Positions 11,796 to 21,325 of a DNA stretch of 64,000 nucleotides are shown piece after piece. A model generated the notes under the pieces. It was given only the letters and a program-made list of their open reading frames with translations, had not been told where the DNA came from and did no database searches. Within the stretch, counting starts at the first letter, position 1, and each line of letters starts with the position of its first letter. The stretch is taken from assembly GCF_029952525.1 (NCBI RefSeq), contig NZ_JASAOF010000007.1, forward strand, positions 1-64,000, in the 5' to 3' direction. A program made the position numbers and the translations under genes. Source of the stretch: Saccharopolyspora ipomoeae (GTDB lineage: Bacteria > Actinomycetota > Actinomycetes > Mycobacteriales > Pseudonocardiaceae).

Positions 11796-14288
11796 TCAGG
11801 CGCGGAGGGTGGCTCCGAGGCGGTCGGTCGCGGACTGGACCGCGGCGTCGCGGGCCTCGGTGGCCTCCTCCTGCTTGAGGGTGCGGTCCGGGGCGCGGAA
11901 GCGCAGGGCCAGGGCCAGCGACTTCTTGCCCTTCTCCAGCTGCTCGCCCGCGTAGACGTCGAACAGGCGCACGTCCTCCAGCAGCTCGCCGCCACCGGCG
12001 CGGACCGCGTCGACGACGTCCGAGGCCGCGACCGAGGAGTCGACGACCAGCGCCACGTCCATCAGCACCGGCGGGTAGGCCGAGATGTCCGGGGCGGTGC
12101 GGCGCTCCACCAGCGGCAGGGCGTCGAGGTCGAGCTCCATCGCGCTGGTGCGCTTGGGCAGGCCCAGCGCCTCGACGACCTTCGGGTGCAGCTCACCGGC
12201 GTGGCCCACGGCCGTCTCGCCCACCAGCAGCTCGGCGCAGCGGCCCGGGTGCCACGGGGCGAACTCCGCCTTGCGGACGGTCAGCTCGACACCGGCGGCC
12301 GAGGCCACCACGCGAGCCGCCTGGATCGCGTCCGCCCAGTCGGCGGCGCGGCCCTTGCCCCACCAGCCGGCCTGCTCGCGCTGACCGGCCAGCACCGTCG
12401 CCACCCGCGTGGGCTGGGCGGGCAGAGCCGCCAGCAGCCCGGCGAGCTGCTCGTCGCTGGGACGCCCGTCGACACCGACCTCCGGCACCGCGGGCTGGTC
12501 CTGCGACGGCTGGCTGATCTGGCCGATGTGGAACAGCGCGACGTCGCGGTGACCGCGGGAGACGTTGCGCTGCAAGGTGTCCAGCAGTCCCGTCAGCAGC
12601 GTCGTGGTCAGCTGCGACTTGTCGCTCTCCAGCGCGTTGAGCACCTTCACCGTGCGGCGGCGCTCGTCGTCGGCGTCCAGGCCGAAGGCGTCCAGCGCCT
12701 CCTCACCGGTGAACGGGAAGGGCAGCACCTCGACGTAACCGGCACCGGCCAGGGCGCGCGAGACCGCGCGCTTGCGGCGCTGGGCGGCGGACAGGCCGTG
12801 GCCGGGCGGCGCGGCGGGCAGCACCGACGGGATCGTGTGGTAGCCCTCCAGCCGCAGCACCTCCTCGACCAGGTCGAACGGCTGCGTCAGGTCCGGACGC
12901 CAGGACGGCGGGGTCGCGGTGATCAGGCCGACGCCGTCGTCGGAGGTGCTCAGATCGATCTTGCAGCCGATCTGGGACAGCCGGCGCGCGGTCACACCGC
13001 GCTCGTAGGAGACACCGGCGACCTTGTCCGGCAGCGCCAGCGGCATCGTCACCGCCGGCGGGGTCCGGACCTCGCCCACATCGGTGCGGCCCGCGGTGAG
13101 CTTGCCGTCGCCGTAGCGGATCAGCAGCTGCGCGGCCAGCTCCACGGCCACCGACGCCACCGCCGGGTCCACCGTGCGCTCGAAGCGCTTGCCCGCCTCG
13201 CTGGGCAGCTTGTGGCGGCGGATGGTGCGCGCGACGTTGGCCGGGTCCCAGTTCGCGGCCTCGATGAGCACGTCGTGCGTGCCGTCGCCGATCTCGGTGC
13301 TCTCGCCGCCCATGACACCGGCCAGCGACACCACACCGGAGTCGTCGGCGATCACGATGTCGTCCGGGTCGAGCTCGCGGACCTGACCGTCCAGCGTGGT
13401 CAGCTTCTCGCCGCCCTCGGCGTGCCGGACCACCAGGTCGCCGGAGACCTTCGAGGCGTCGAAGGCGTGCAGCGGCTGGCCCAGTTCGAGCATCACGTAG
13501 TTGGTGACGTCCACCGACAGCGAGATCGAGCGGATGCCCGCCAGCGCGAGCCGGCGCCGCATCCACCACGGGCTCGGCGCGGTCGGGTCCACGTTGGTCA
13601 CCCGGCGCAGCACGAACCGCGAGCAGGCCTGCGCGTCCTTGATCTGCACGCCGCGCGACGGCTTGTCCTCCTCCGGGACCGGGCGCGAACCCGGGTCGCC
13701 GAAGGGCACGTCGAGCGCGTTGGACAGCTCGCGGGCCAGACCGCGCACCGAGAAGCAGTAGCCGCGGTCGGGGGTGATCGCCAGCTCGATGATCGAGTCG
13801 TCGAGCCCGACCAGCTCCACCGCGTCGTCACCGGGGTCGGCCGAACCCGACGGCAGCACCAGGATGCCGTCGTGGTCGTCACCGAGGCCCAGCTCCTTGG
13901 CGGAGCAGATCATGCCCTCGCTGAGCTTGCCGTAGGTCTTGCGCGAGCTGATCTCGAACTCGCCGGGCAGCACCGTGCCGGGCAGCGCGACGACGACCAG
14001 GTCGCCCTCGGCGAAGTTGCGGGCGCCGCAGATGATGTTCTGCAGCTTCTGCTCGCCGTCCTCGGAGGCGCCGATCTCGACCTTGCAGTACCGGATCGGC
14101 TTCTTGAACTCGGTGAGTTCTTCGATCTCGGCGACGCGACCGGCCACGAGCGGGCCGCGCACCTGCGTCAGGTGCTCGACCTCCTCGACCTCCAACCCGA
14201 TCCGGATGAACGCCTCTGCCAGCGTCTCCGCGGTCGTCCCCTCGGGCAGCTCGAGGTGCTCGGCCAGCCAGGAAACCGGAATCCGCAC
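11796..14288 (-). CDS. pheT: Phenylalanyl-tRNA synthetase beta subunit
   Basis: Beta subunit of the alpha2-beta2 PheRS; it binds tRNA-Phe and edits mischarged tyrosine. The 830-residue length is typical. Domains in order: an N-terminal EMAP/tRNA-binding OB fold (about residues 40-150), the B3/B4 editing region, a B5 domain, the catalytic-like core (RPDLTQPFDLVEEVLRLEGY near 465), and a C-terminal FDX-ACB anticodon-binding domain (DISAYPPVLMDVALVVD near 737). The start is GTG. It lies 238 bases after pheS, an unusually large gap filled by a hairpin element. Confidence 0.97.
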   Translation of the reverse strand: MRIPVSWLAEHLELPEGTTAETLAEAFIRIGLEVEEVEHLTQVRGPLVAGRVAEIEELTEFKKPIRYCKVEIGASEDGEQKLQNIICGARNFAEGDLVVVALPGTVLPGEFEISSRKTYGKLSEGMICSAKELGLGDDHDGILVLPSGSADPGDDAVELVGLDDSIIELAITPDRGYCFSVRGLARELSNALDVPFGDPGSRPVPEEDKPSRGVQIKDAQACSRFVLRRVTNVDPTAPSPWWMRRRLALAGIRSISLSVDVTNYVMLELGQPLHAFDASKVSGDLVVRHAEGGEKLTTLDGQVRELDPDDIVIADDSGVVSLAGVMGGESTEIGDGTHDVLIEAANWDPANVARTIRRHKLPSEAGKRFERTVDPAVASVAVELAAQLLIRYGDGKLTAGRTDVGEVRTPPAVTMPLALPDKVAGVSYERGVTARRLSQIGCKIDLSTSDDGVGLITATPPSWRPDLTQPFDLVEEVLRLEGYHTIPSVLPAAPPGHGLSAAQRRKRAVSRALAGAGYVEVLPFPFTGEEALDAFGLDADDERRRTVKVLNALESDKSQLTTTLLTGLLDTLQRNVSRGHRDVALFHIGQISQPSQDQPAVPEVGVDGRPSDEQLAGLLAALPAQPTRVATVLAGQREQAGWWGKGRAADWADAIQAARVVASAAGVELTVRKAEFAPWHPGRCAELLVGETAVGHAGELHPKVVEALGLPKRTSAMELDLDALPLVERRTAPDISAYPPVLMDVALVVDSSVAASDVVDAVRAGGGELLEDVRLFDVYAGEQLEKGKKSLALALRFRAPDRTLKQEEATEARDAAVQSATDRLGATLRA

Positions 14289-14352
14289 TTGGTCAGGCCC
14301 TTCTCTCGTTCAGGTAAGTGATGTCGGGGACGGTCGTCGTGGGTGTCCTTGA

Positions 14353-14486
14353 AGCGGCGAAGCCGCTCAGCTCACCCTCGCAGCTTGCACCGCCGCGGGT
14401 TCTCAGAGGCTTCCTGGCGAGGACGGCCCCTCCGCCGTGTGTTGGACGAGGGGCACCCGCAGCCCAGGGAGCCTCTGAGGTTCCGC
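14353..14486. repeat. Hairpin element in the pheS-pheT gap
   Basis: The 238-base gap between pheS and pheT has no gene. It holds a small perfect hairpin (AGCGGC/GCCGCT, 14353-14367) and a large imperfect one: 16-base arms at 14402-14417 and 14464-14479 with one mismatch, extendable to about 23 bases (14395 to 14486) with further mismatches. The structure resembles a MITE or intergenic repeat inserted inside a two-gene operon. It could also attenuate or stabilise the pheST mRNA. No other copy was noticed in this window. Confidence 0.65.
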
Positions 14487-14526
14487 TGCTCGCACCGCTA
14501 CGCAGATCGACCATCGGCAGACCTTC

Positions 14527-15726
<1,200 letters not shown>

Positions 15727-15772
15727 AGCGACGGCGTCCACGGCGTTTCGCGGTGATCCGCTCCGCCCGAGC

Positions 15773-16615
15773 TCAGCGGTGCTGGGCACGCGCCGAGGCG
15801 TAGAGGCAGACGGCCGCGGCGGTGGCCAGGTTGAGGCTCTCCGCCTGACCGTACAGCGGCACCCGCAGCGTGGTGTCCAGCTGGGCCTTGACCTCGTCGG
15901 ACAGCCCGTGCGCCTCGCTGCCGAACACCCACGCGGTGGGTTCGGCGAGCTCGCCCGCCCGGTCGGCGGTGTCCAGGTCGCCGGTGGCGTAGCCGTCGGC
16001 GCCGACGAGCCGCAGCCCGGCCTCCCGGCACGCCGTCAGCACGGCGGTGACGTCGCGGTCCCGGGCCACCGGCAGGTGGAACAGGCTTCCGGTGGAGGCC
16101 CGCACCGCCTTGCCGTTGTAGGCGTCGACGGTGTCCCCGGCGAACAGCACCGCACCGGCCCCGGCGGCGTCGGACACGCGCACCACGGTTCCGGCGTTGC
16201 CCGGGTCGGCGATGCCGACCAGCACCGCGACCAGCGCGGGACGCCGCGCCAGGGCGGTCGCCGGGTCGGTGCGGGGCAGGTCGCAGACGGCGACCACGCC
16301 CTGCGGGGTGACCGTCTCCGACAGCGACGCGGCGGCCTTGTCGGTGACCTCGTGCACCGGCACCCCCGCCAGCACCGCGCGCTCGGCGAGCTCGGCGTGC
16401 CGCGGCTGCTCGGTGACGAACAGCTCGCGCACCCGCAACCGGTCGTCGGCGTGCGCGGTCAGCGCCTCGCCCACGGCCTGGGCGCCCTCGGCGAGGAAGG
16501 CGCCGGCCTTCTCGCGGCCCGCGCGGCGGGTGAGCTTACGAGCGACCGCGACCCGGGACGACCGCTCGGTGAGCGGGGTCCCGGGTCGCGGATCGGAAGT
16601 GCTTTCGGCGATCAG
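15773..16615 (-). CDS. SpoU/TrmH-family RNA 2'-O-methyltransferase
   Basis: SAM-dependent knotted (SPOUT) methyltransferase acting on the 2'-OH of rRNA or tRNA; the orthologous position in M. tuberculosis holds the gene named tsnR. The C-terminal half has the three SpoU motifs: [34 protein letters not shown] and [20 protein letters not shown]. The N-terminal 90 residues form the L30e-like substrate-binding domain. No ATG, GTG or TTG is available ahead of that domain. The likely start is CTG at 16615, which overlaps the rplT stop as CTGA and has a GGAGAG site upstream (280 residues). The exact RNA target is unknown. Confidence 0.88.
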   Translation of the reverse strand: MIAESTSDPRPGTPLTERSSRVAVARKLTRRAGREKAGAFLAEGAQAVGEALTAHADDRLRVRELFVTEQPRHAELAERAVLAGVPVHEVTDKAAASLSETVTPQGVVAVCDLPRTDPATALARRPALVAVLVGIADPGNAGTVVRVSDAAGAGAVLFAGDTVDAYNGKAVRASTGSLFHLPVARDRDVTAVLTACREAGLRLVGADGYATGDLDTADRAGELAEPTAWVFGSEAHGLSDEVKAQLDTTLRVPLYGQAESLNLATAAAVCLYASARAQHR

Positions 16616-16980
16616 GCCGCACTCTCCGGCAGGTTCTTGCGCGCCACGTCGACCAGCGCCTCGAAGGCCTGCGGGTCGTTGACGGCGAGTTCCGCCAGGA
16701 TCTTGCGGTCGACCTCGACCTCGGCGGCCTTCAGGCCCTGCACGAACTTGTTGTAGCTGAGGCCGTGCTGCCGGGTCGCGGCGTTGATGCGGGTGATCCA
16801 CAGCTTCCGGAACTCGCCCTTGCGGGCGCGGCGGTCCCGGTAGGAGTAGGTCATCGAGTGGAGCATCTGCTCCTTGGCCTTGCGGTACAGGCGCGAGCGC
16901 TGACCGCGGTAACCGCGGGCCGACTCGAGAACTGTGCGGCGCTTCTTCTGGGCGTTGACCGCTCGCTTGACGCGTGCCAC
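16612..16980 (-). CDS. rplT: 50S ribosomal protein L20
   Basis: Large-subunit ribosomal protein needed for early 50S assembly. The 122 residues are highly basic at the N-terminus ([14 protein letters not shown]) and carry the conserved [15 protein letters not shown] and [19 protein letters not shown] segments, plus the NKLVxGLKxAxVE-like [14 protein letters not shown]. The start is GTG. It is third in the infC-rpmI-rplT operon, and its stop overlaps the methyltransferase start. Confidence 0.98.
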   Translation of the reverse strand: MARVKRAVNAQKKRRTVLESARGYRGQRSRLYRKAKEQMLHSMTYSYRDRRARKGEFRKLWITRINAATRQHGLSYNKFVQGLKAAEVEVDRKILAELAVNDPQAFEALVDVARKNLPESAA

Positions 16981-17089
16981 GGGGTCCGTCCTGTTATCTC
17001 ATCGGGGGCGGTGGGGTGCCGCCCGGTTCGGGTGGCTGGATGGTGCGATGCCGAGCTGCTCCCTCGCGGGCGCAGCGGGGAAGTCGGCG

Positions 17090-17284
17090 TCAGCGACCCA
17101 GCAGCTTGTTGATGCGCTTGACGTCGGCCTTGGCGACGGCCTCGGTGCCCTCGAGGCGACGGGTGACGCGGCTGGACTTCTTCTCCAGGATGTGCCGGCG
17201 ACCGGCCTGCTCGCGCCGCAGCTTGCCCGAACCGGTCACCTTGAAGCGCTTCGAGGTGCCCTTGTGGGTCTTGTTCTTCGGCAT
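17090..17284 (-). CDS. rpmI: 50S ribosomal protein L35
   Basis: Small basic large-subunit protein, 64 residues as usual. It begins [21 protein letters not shown], which is the L35 signature, followed by [16 protein letters not shown]. The ATG is preceded by a GAGGACGGAAG ribosome site. It lies between infC and rplT on the same strand, as in nearly all bacteria. Confidence 0.98.
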   Translation of the reverse strand: MPKNKTHKGTSKRFKVTGSGKLRREQAGRRHILEKKSSRVTRRLEGTEAVAKADVKRINKLLGR

Positions 17285-17370
17285 CTTCCGTCCTCGTTTC
17301 GTACTGGAGCCGGGAGGGGGCGCGGCCAGCGTCCCGACCCGGCCTCACATCACGAGCCCTGGCTCAGCGC

Positions 17371-17910
17371 TTACGCGTTGGCCTTGGGCTTGGTCTTGTT
17401 GGTCTTGTGCGGCGCCAGAACCATGATCATGTTCCGACCGTCCTGCTTCGGGTTCGCCTCGATGAACCCGAGTTCGGACACGTCATCGGCCAGTCGCTGC
17501 AACAGGCGGAAGCCCAACTCGGGCCGCGACTGCTCGCGACCGCGGAACATGATCGTCACCTTGACCTTGTGACCCTGACCGAGGAAGCGGGACACGTGGC
17601 CCTTCTTCGTCTCGTAGTCGTGCGGGTCGATCTTCGGCCGGAGCTTCTGCTCCTTGATGACGGTCTGCTGCTGGTTGCGACGCGATTCGCGAGCCTTCTG
17701 CGCGCTCTCGTACTTGAACTTGCCGTAGTCCATGAGCTTGCAGACCGGCGGGCGCGCCTGCGGGGCGACCTCGACAAGGTCCAGATCCGCTTCCTGGGCC
17801 AGGCGCAGGGCGTCCTCGATGCGGACGATCCCGACCTGCTCACCGTTGGGTCCGACCAGGCGGACTTCCGGAACCCGGATGCGGTCGTTGATGCGCGTCT
17901 CGGAGCTGAT
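17371..17910 (-). CDS. infC: Translation initiation factor IF-3
   Basis: Binds the 30S subunit, rejects wrong start codons and keeps the subunits apart. The protein begins [20 protein letters not shown] (typical IF-3 N-domain), and the C-domain has [12 protein letters not shown] and [18 protein letters not shown]. The start chosen is ATC at 17910: it sits five bases after a perfect GAGGAGG ribosome site and gives the family N-terminus (179 residues). AUU or AUC starts are known for infC and let IF-3 limit its own translation. A GTG start at 17949 would add 13 residues with no comparable ribosome site. The basic tail contains Lys-Thr-rich residues. Confidence 0.95.
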   Translation of the reverse strand: MSSETRINDRIRVPEVRLVGPNGEQVGIVRIEDALRLAQEADLDLVEVAPQARPPVCKLMDYGKFKYESAQKARESRRNQQQTVIKEQKLRPKIDPHDYETKKGHVSRFLGQGHKVKVTIMFRGREQSRPELGFRLLQRLADDVSELGFIEANPKQDGRNMIMVLAPHKTNKTKPKANA

Positions 17911-18193
17911 GGGGCCTCCTCGGTTCGATGGCTGTGTACTGCACACCACGGCGTGTAGAGCTCACCCCGGAATGCAAAGGTCCCGTCGGCGTTCCGCATT
18001 GCGCGGACACCGCGGGACCCTGACTCCAAACCGATCGAACCGGTATCAGCGATACCGTTCGCACCACCGACACCCCACGGGCGTCGACAGGACCGGAACC
18101 CGGCGGCCTCGGCGGCTGCTCGGGTGGGAGCGGGGCTCCACTTTGCCGCCCCCGCCGCAGCGGGGGCTGGTCGTGCGTGTCAGGGTAGCAGGC
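17911..18193. promoter_or_regulatory. Divergent infC / DUF1844 promoter and leader region
   Basis: No gene is seen in this gap. It holds an inverted repeat GGTCCCG/CGGGACC (17979-17985 and 18012-18018), which would form a hairpin in the infC leader, and a 7-bp palindrome CGGTATC-AGC-GATACCG (18041-18057). In other bacteria L20 or IF-3 controls this operon through its leader, so regulation by the hairpin is plausible but unproven. Confidence 0.4.
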
Positions 18194-18595
18194 GTGAGCG
18201 AACCGCAGCCAACCACTCCCCCGAACGCCACGACCGGTGCCGGTGAGCCGGCACACGACGCGGATGTCGAGCTCAACGTACGCGACCTCTCGGATGTTCC
18301 CAGCGTCGAGGTGCTCAGCCGCGCTGCGGTGATGCTGATGTCCGCGGCGGCGGAGAAGCTCGGGCTCGCCGACGACGACCCCGACGCCGCCCCGCAGCTC
18401 GACCTCGACGAGGCGCGCCGTCTGATCACCGGGCTGGCCGGGCTGATCACGGCTTCGGTGGAGTACCTCGGGCCGCACGCGGGCCCGCTGCGCGACGGTC
18501 TGCAGTCCCTGCAGCGCGCCTTCCGCGAGGCCTCGACCCACCCCGACGCGCCGGGCCAGGGCCCGGGCGAGAAGTACACGGGCCCCGTCCACTGA
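18194..18595 (+). CDS. DUF1844 family protein
   Basis: A 133-residue protein of the DUF1844 family, which is conserved beside infC in many actinobacteria; its function is unknown. The first 40 residues are Pro/Thr/Ala-rich and probably disordered. The core has VRDLSDVPSVEVLSRAAVMLMSAAAEKLGL and LDEARRLITGLAGLITASVEYL, two helices typical of the family. The tail (GPGEKYTGPVH) is also typical. The start is GTG at 18194. It converges on the IclR gene with only one base between the stop codons. Confidence 0.85.
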   Translation: MSEPQPTTPPNATTGAGEPAHDADVELNVRDLSDVPSVEVLSRAAVMLMSAAAEKLGLADDDPDAAPQLDLDEARRLITGLAGLITASVEYLGPHAGPLRDGLQSLQRAFREASTHPDAPGQGPGEKYTGPVH

Positions 18596-18596
18596 T

Positions 18597-19340
18597 CTAC
18601 TGGCGGCTGCCCAGCTCCCGGGAGATCTCCGCCGCGGTCCGGCGGAGATCCGGGAGCCAGCCGAGCAGGTCCTCCCACGAGAGCAGGACCTTCGGCACCG
18701 AGATCGACATCGCCGCCACCACGTCGCCCCGGTGGTTGCGGACCGGCGCGGCGATGCAGTGGGTGAACTCCTCGTGCTCGCTGCGGTCGGTCGCGTAACC
18801 CCGGGTGCGGACCCGTTCGAGCTCCTCCAGGTAGCGATCCGGTGAGTCGATCGTGCCCCGCGTGAGCTTCGGGTAGCCGATGCGCCGCACCAGCCTCTCC
18901 CGCTCCTGCTGCCCCAGCTCCGCGACCAGCGCCTTGCCGACCGCCGTGCAGTGCAGCGGGGCCCGGCGACCGATCCGCGAGTACATCCGGACCGGGTGGA
19001 TGCTGTCGACCTTGTCGATGTAGACGACCTGGTCCTCGTCGAGCATCGCCAGGTGGATCGTGTGCCCGGTGCGCTCCCCCAGCCCGGCCAGGAACGGGCG
19101 GGCCACCTCGCGCACGTCGAGGTCGTCGAGCGCCTGGTGGGCCAGGGCGAACACGGCGCTGCCGAGCCGGTACCGGTGCGCGTCCTCGCGGCGGACGAAG
19201 CGGCCGGATTCCAGCGTGCGCAGCAGGCGCATCGCGGTGGTCTTGTGCACGCCGAGCCGCTGCGCCAGTCCGTCGAGCGTCTGCGGACCCTCGGCCAGCG
19301 CGGTGAGCGCGGCCAGTCCGCGTTCCAGGCTCTGACTCAC
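18597..19340 (-). CDS. IclR-family transcriptional regulator
   Basis: DNA-binding regulator with an N-terminal winged helix-turn-helix (LDGLAQRLGVHKTTAMRLLRTLESGRFV, about residues 22-49) and a C-terminal effector-binding domain (YSRIGRRAPLHCTAVGKALVAEL near 125, and EHEEFTHCIAAPV near 195). Its 247-residue length is normal. The start is GTG. It is divergent from the D-threonine-aldolase-like gene and shares a 103-base promoter region with it, so it is the probable regulator of the D-amino-acid module. The effector is unknown. Confidence 0.92.
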   Translation of the reverse strand: MSQSLERGLAALTALAEGPQTLDGLAQRLGVHKTTAMRLLRTLESGRFVRREDAHRYRLGSAVFALAHQALDDLDVREVARPFLAGLGERTGHTIHLAMLDEDQVVYIDKVDSIHPVRMYSRIGRRAPLHCTAVGKALVAELGQQERERLVRRIGYPKLTRGTIDSPDRYLEELERVRTRGYATDRSEHEEFTHCIAAPVRNHRGDVVAAMSISVPKVLLSWEDLLGWLPDLRRTAAEISRELGSRQ

Positions 19341-19405
19341 CGGCGTCTCCGATCATCGTTGACTCGACGAAGCGGGCAATGCTACACACCGATGTCGTTC
19401 GTCGC

Positions 19406-19419
19406 GCAACAGTCGTTGC
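19406..19419. promoter_or_regulatory. Candidate IclR operator
   Basis: The palindrome GCAAC-AGTC-GTTGC lies in the divergent gap between the IclR gene and the aldolase-like gene, 25 bases before the latter's GTG. Additional TTGC/GCAA half-sites follow. IclR proteins often bind such short imperfect palindromes; the link is inferred from position. Confidence 0.45.
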
Positions 19420-19443
19420 ACAACACGCAATAGGAGGCCGGGC

Positions 19444-20751
19444 GTGCCCGAGGGGATCAACACCGGAGCGGTCCGCGCGCTGCGCGACGAGACCATCGAC
19501 TGGCGGTTCAAGGGCATGCCCGCCCAGGCGTTCGGCACGACTGCGGGCGAGTTCCTGGCTCAGCGACCGCGGTTGTTCGAGGCCGGTTTCGTCGGACCGC
19601 TGCTGACCTTCGACGACGCCGCGATGGAGCACAACCTCCGCACGATGGCCGCGTGGTGCGACGAGCACGGCCTGCGGATCGCGCCGCACGGCAAGACCAC
19701 GATGGCTCCCCGCCTGTTCGAGCGGCAGCTGGAGCACGGGGCGTGGGGCATCACCGCCGCCAACGTCAGCCAGCTGCGGGTGTACCGGGCGTTCGGGGTG
19801 CAGCGGGTGCTGTTCGCCAACGAGCTGGTCGATCCGCACGGCCTGGCCTGGCTGTCCGACGAGCTCGACGCCGATCCGGACTTCTCGTTCTGCTGCTACG
19901 TCGACTCGCCGCGCGGGGTCGAGCTGATGGGGGCGGCGCTCGCCGAGCACGACGGGCGGCGGCCGGTGGACGTGCTGGTCGAGTTCGGCGTGCCGGGCGG
20001 GCGGACCGGTGCGCGCACCGCCGAGCAGGCGCGCGAGGTGGCCGCGGCGGTGGCGGCCGAGCCGCGGCTGCGGCTGGTCGGGCTGTCGGGTTACGAGGGC
20101 GAGGTGGCGCACGACATCGCGGAGTCCTCGCTGTCGGCCATCGACGACTACCTGGGCGAATTCCGCGCGCTGGTGGCCGAGTTCGCCGAGGCGGGCCACT
20201 TCGACGGGGTGGACGAGGTGATCGTCAGCGCGGGCGGCAGCGCCTACTTCGACCAGGTCGCCGAGGCGCTGACCCGGCCGTGGCCGGTGGGGCTGCCGGT
20301 GGTGCCGGTGCTGCGCAGCGGCGGGTACCTGCTGCACGACGACGGCTTCTACCGGGTCCGCTCACCGTTCGGCCGCGAGCACCGGCTGGCGGGCTCGGAG
20401 GCGCCGTTCCGCCCGGCGATGCGCATCTGGGCCCAGGTCGTGTCGCGGCCGGAGCCGGACCTGGCGCTGCTGACGATGGGCCGCCGCGACGTCTCGTTCG
20501 ACCAGGGCCTGCCGGAACCCCAGGCGATCCGCGGCGAGGACGGCGAGATCCGGGACCTGGCGGCCGATTCGTGCCACGTCACCGGTCTGGCCGACCAGCA
20601 CGCGTTCCTCAAGCTCACCGGGGCCGAGGTCGAGGTAGGCGACTGGATCGCCTTCGGCCTCTCGCACCCCTGCACGGTCCTGGACAAGTGGACCCTGATC
20701 CCGGTGGTCGACGGCGACGAGGTCACCGACCTGATCCGGACGTACTTCTGA
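19444..20751 (+). CDS. D-threonine aldolase / D-serine dehydratase-like PLP enzyme
   Basis: Fold-type III PLP enzyme acting on D-amino acids (D-threonine aldolase, D-serine dehydratase and related deaminases). The PLP lysine is in the motif RIAPHGKTTMAP near residue 77. An N-terminal alanine-racemase-like barrel is followed by a C-terminal beta domain with the metal-binding His and Cys in GLSHPCTVLDKW. The 435-residue length suits this subgroup. The GTG start follows a strong AGGAGG site. It stands first in a module with a Rid protein, an N-acyl-D-amino-acid deacylase and a permease. The exact substrate (D-Thr, D-Ser or another) cannot be told. Confidence 0.85.
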   Translation: MPEGINTGAVRALRDETIDWRFKGMPAQAFGTTAGEFLAQRPRLFEAGFVGPLLTFDDAAMEHNLRTMAAWCDEHGLRIAPHGKTTMAPRLFERQLEHGAWGITAANVSQLRVYRAFGVQRVLFANELVDPHGLAWLSDELDADPDFSFCCYVDSPRGVELMGAALAEHDGRRPVDVLVEFGVPGGRTGARTAEQAREVAAAVAAEPRLRLVGLSGYEGEVAHDIAESSLSAIDDYLGEFRALVAEFAEAGHFDGVDEVIVSAGGSAYFDQVAEALTRPWPVGLPVVPVLRSGGYLLHDDGFYRVRSPFGREHRLAGSEAPFRPAMRIWAQVVSRPEPDLALLTMGRRDVSFDQGLPEPQAIRGEDGEIRDLAADSCHVTGLADQHAFLKLTGAEVEVGDWIAFGLSHPCTVLDKWTLIPVVDGDEVTDLIRTYF

Positions 20752-20753
20752 GG

Positions 20754-20787
20754 GGTGGGGGAAGTTTTCATGAAAACTTCCCCCACC
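20754..20787. repeat. Perfect CATG-centred palindrome (34 bp)
   Basis: A perfect inverted repeat with 17-base arms sits three bases after the aldolase-like gene's stop, between convergent genes. Its core AAGTTTTCATGAAAACTT is the same as in the argR-argH array, so it is a dispersed member of that family. Here it could act as a bidirectional terminator. Confidence 0.85.
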
Positions 20788-20791
20788 GAGG

Positions 20792-21178
20792 TCAGTCGAG
20801 GACGGCGAGGGCGTCGATCTCGCAGAGGAGGCCGGCCGGGAGGCCGACGTAGACGGTGGTGCGGGCCGGGAAGGGCTCGCCGACGACGCGGGCGTAGACC
20901 TCGTTCATCTCGGCGAACTGCGCGGTGTCGGTGAGGTAGACGCGCAGCATCAGCACGTCCTCCAGCGAGCCGCCCTCGGCCTCGATGATGGCGATGACGT
21001 TGCGCAGGCACTGCTCGGTCTGCTCGGCGACACCGCCCTCGACGACCTTCCCGGTCGCCGGGTCGACCGCGGTCTGGCCGGAGACCTGCAGGATGTTGCC
21101 CTTGCGCACGCCCTGCGACAGCGGGATGTTCGCCGGGGGCTTCGGTGCGGCGTCGGTGCTCACCACGGTCCTGCTCAT
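20792..21178 (-). CDS. Rid-family (RidA/YjgF-like) protein
   Basis: Member of the Rid/YER057c family, many of which hydrolyse reactive enamine/imine products of PLP enzymes. The 128-residue protein has the NIPLSQGVRKGNILQVSGQ N-terminus, the RNVIAIIEAEGGSLEDV helix and the C-terminal CEIDALAVL strand. The position of the catalytic Arg in RidA (ARLP) appears as VGLP, so it may belong to Rid subfamilies lacking imine deaminase activity. ATG at 21178 is chosen for its GAAGG site; the frame runs 63 bases further. It is on the opposite strand to its neighbours but clearly part of the D-amino-acid module. Confidence 0.88.
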   Translation of the reverse strand: MSRTVVSTDAAPKPPANIPLSQGVRKGNILQVSGQTAVDPATGKVVEGGVAEQTEQCLRNVIAIIEAEGGSLEDVLMLRVYLTDTAQFAEMNEVYARVVGEPFPARTTVYVGLPAGLLCEIDALAVLD

Positions 21179-21253
21179 GTCGGTGTCCTTCCGGGATTTT
21201 CGGCGTCGTGGAGCGGGAATTCGGTCGAAACCGATCTCCATTGCTTTCCCCGG

Positions 21254-21271
21254 GAATGGTACTTACCATTC
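21254..21271. promoter_or_regulatory. Palindromic operator candidate
   Basis: GAATGGTA-CT-TACCATTC is a perfect palindrome with a two-base centre in the divergent gap between the Rid gene and the deacylase gene. It contains TGGT-N4-ACCA, reminiscent of GntR/FadR-type sites, although the only nearby regulator is the IclR protein. Confidence 0.55.
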
Positions 21272-21325
21272 GACCACCCGGTGCAGACCAATTGCCCGGC
21301 GTGTGACCGGAGGAACAGATCCACT

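Noticed and set aside
18060-18090. PafBC-type motif upstream of infC (TGTCGGTG on the minus strand)
   Set aside because: The upstream half matches but there is no TAnnnT at the required distance.
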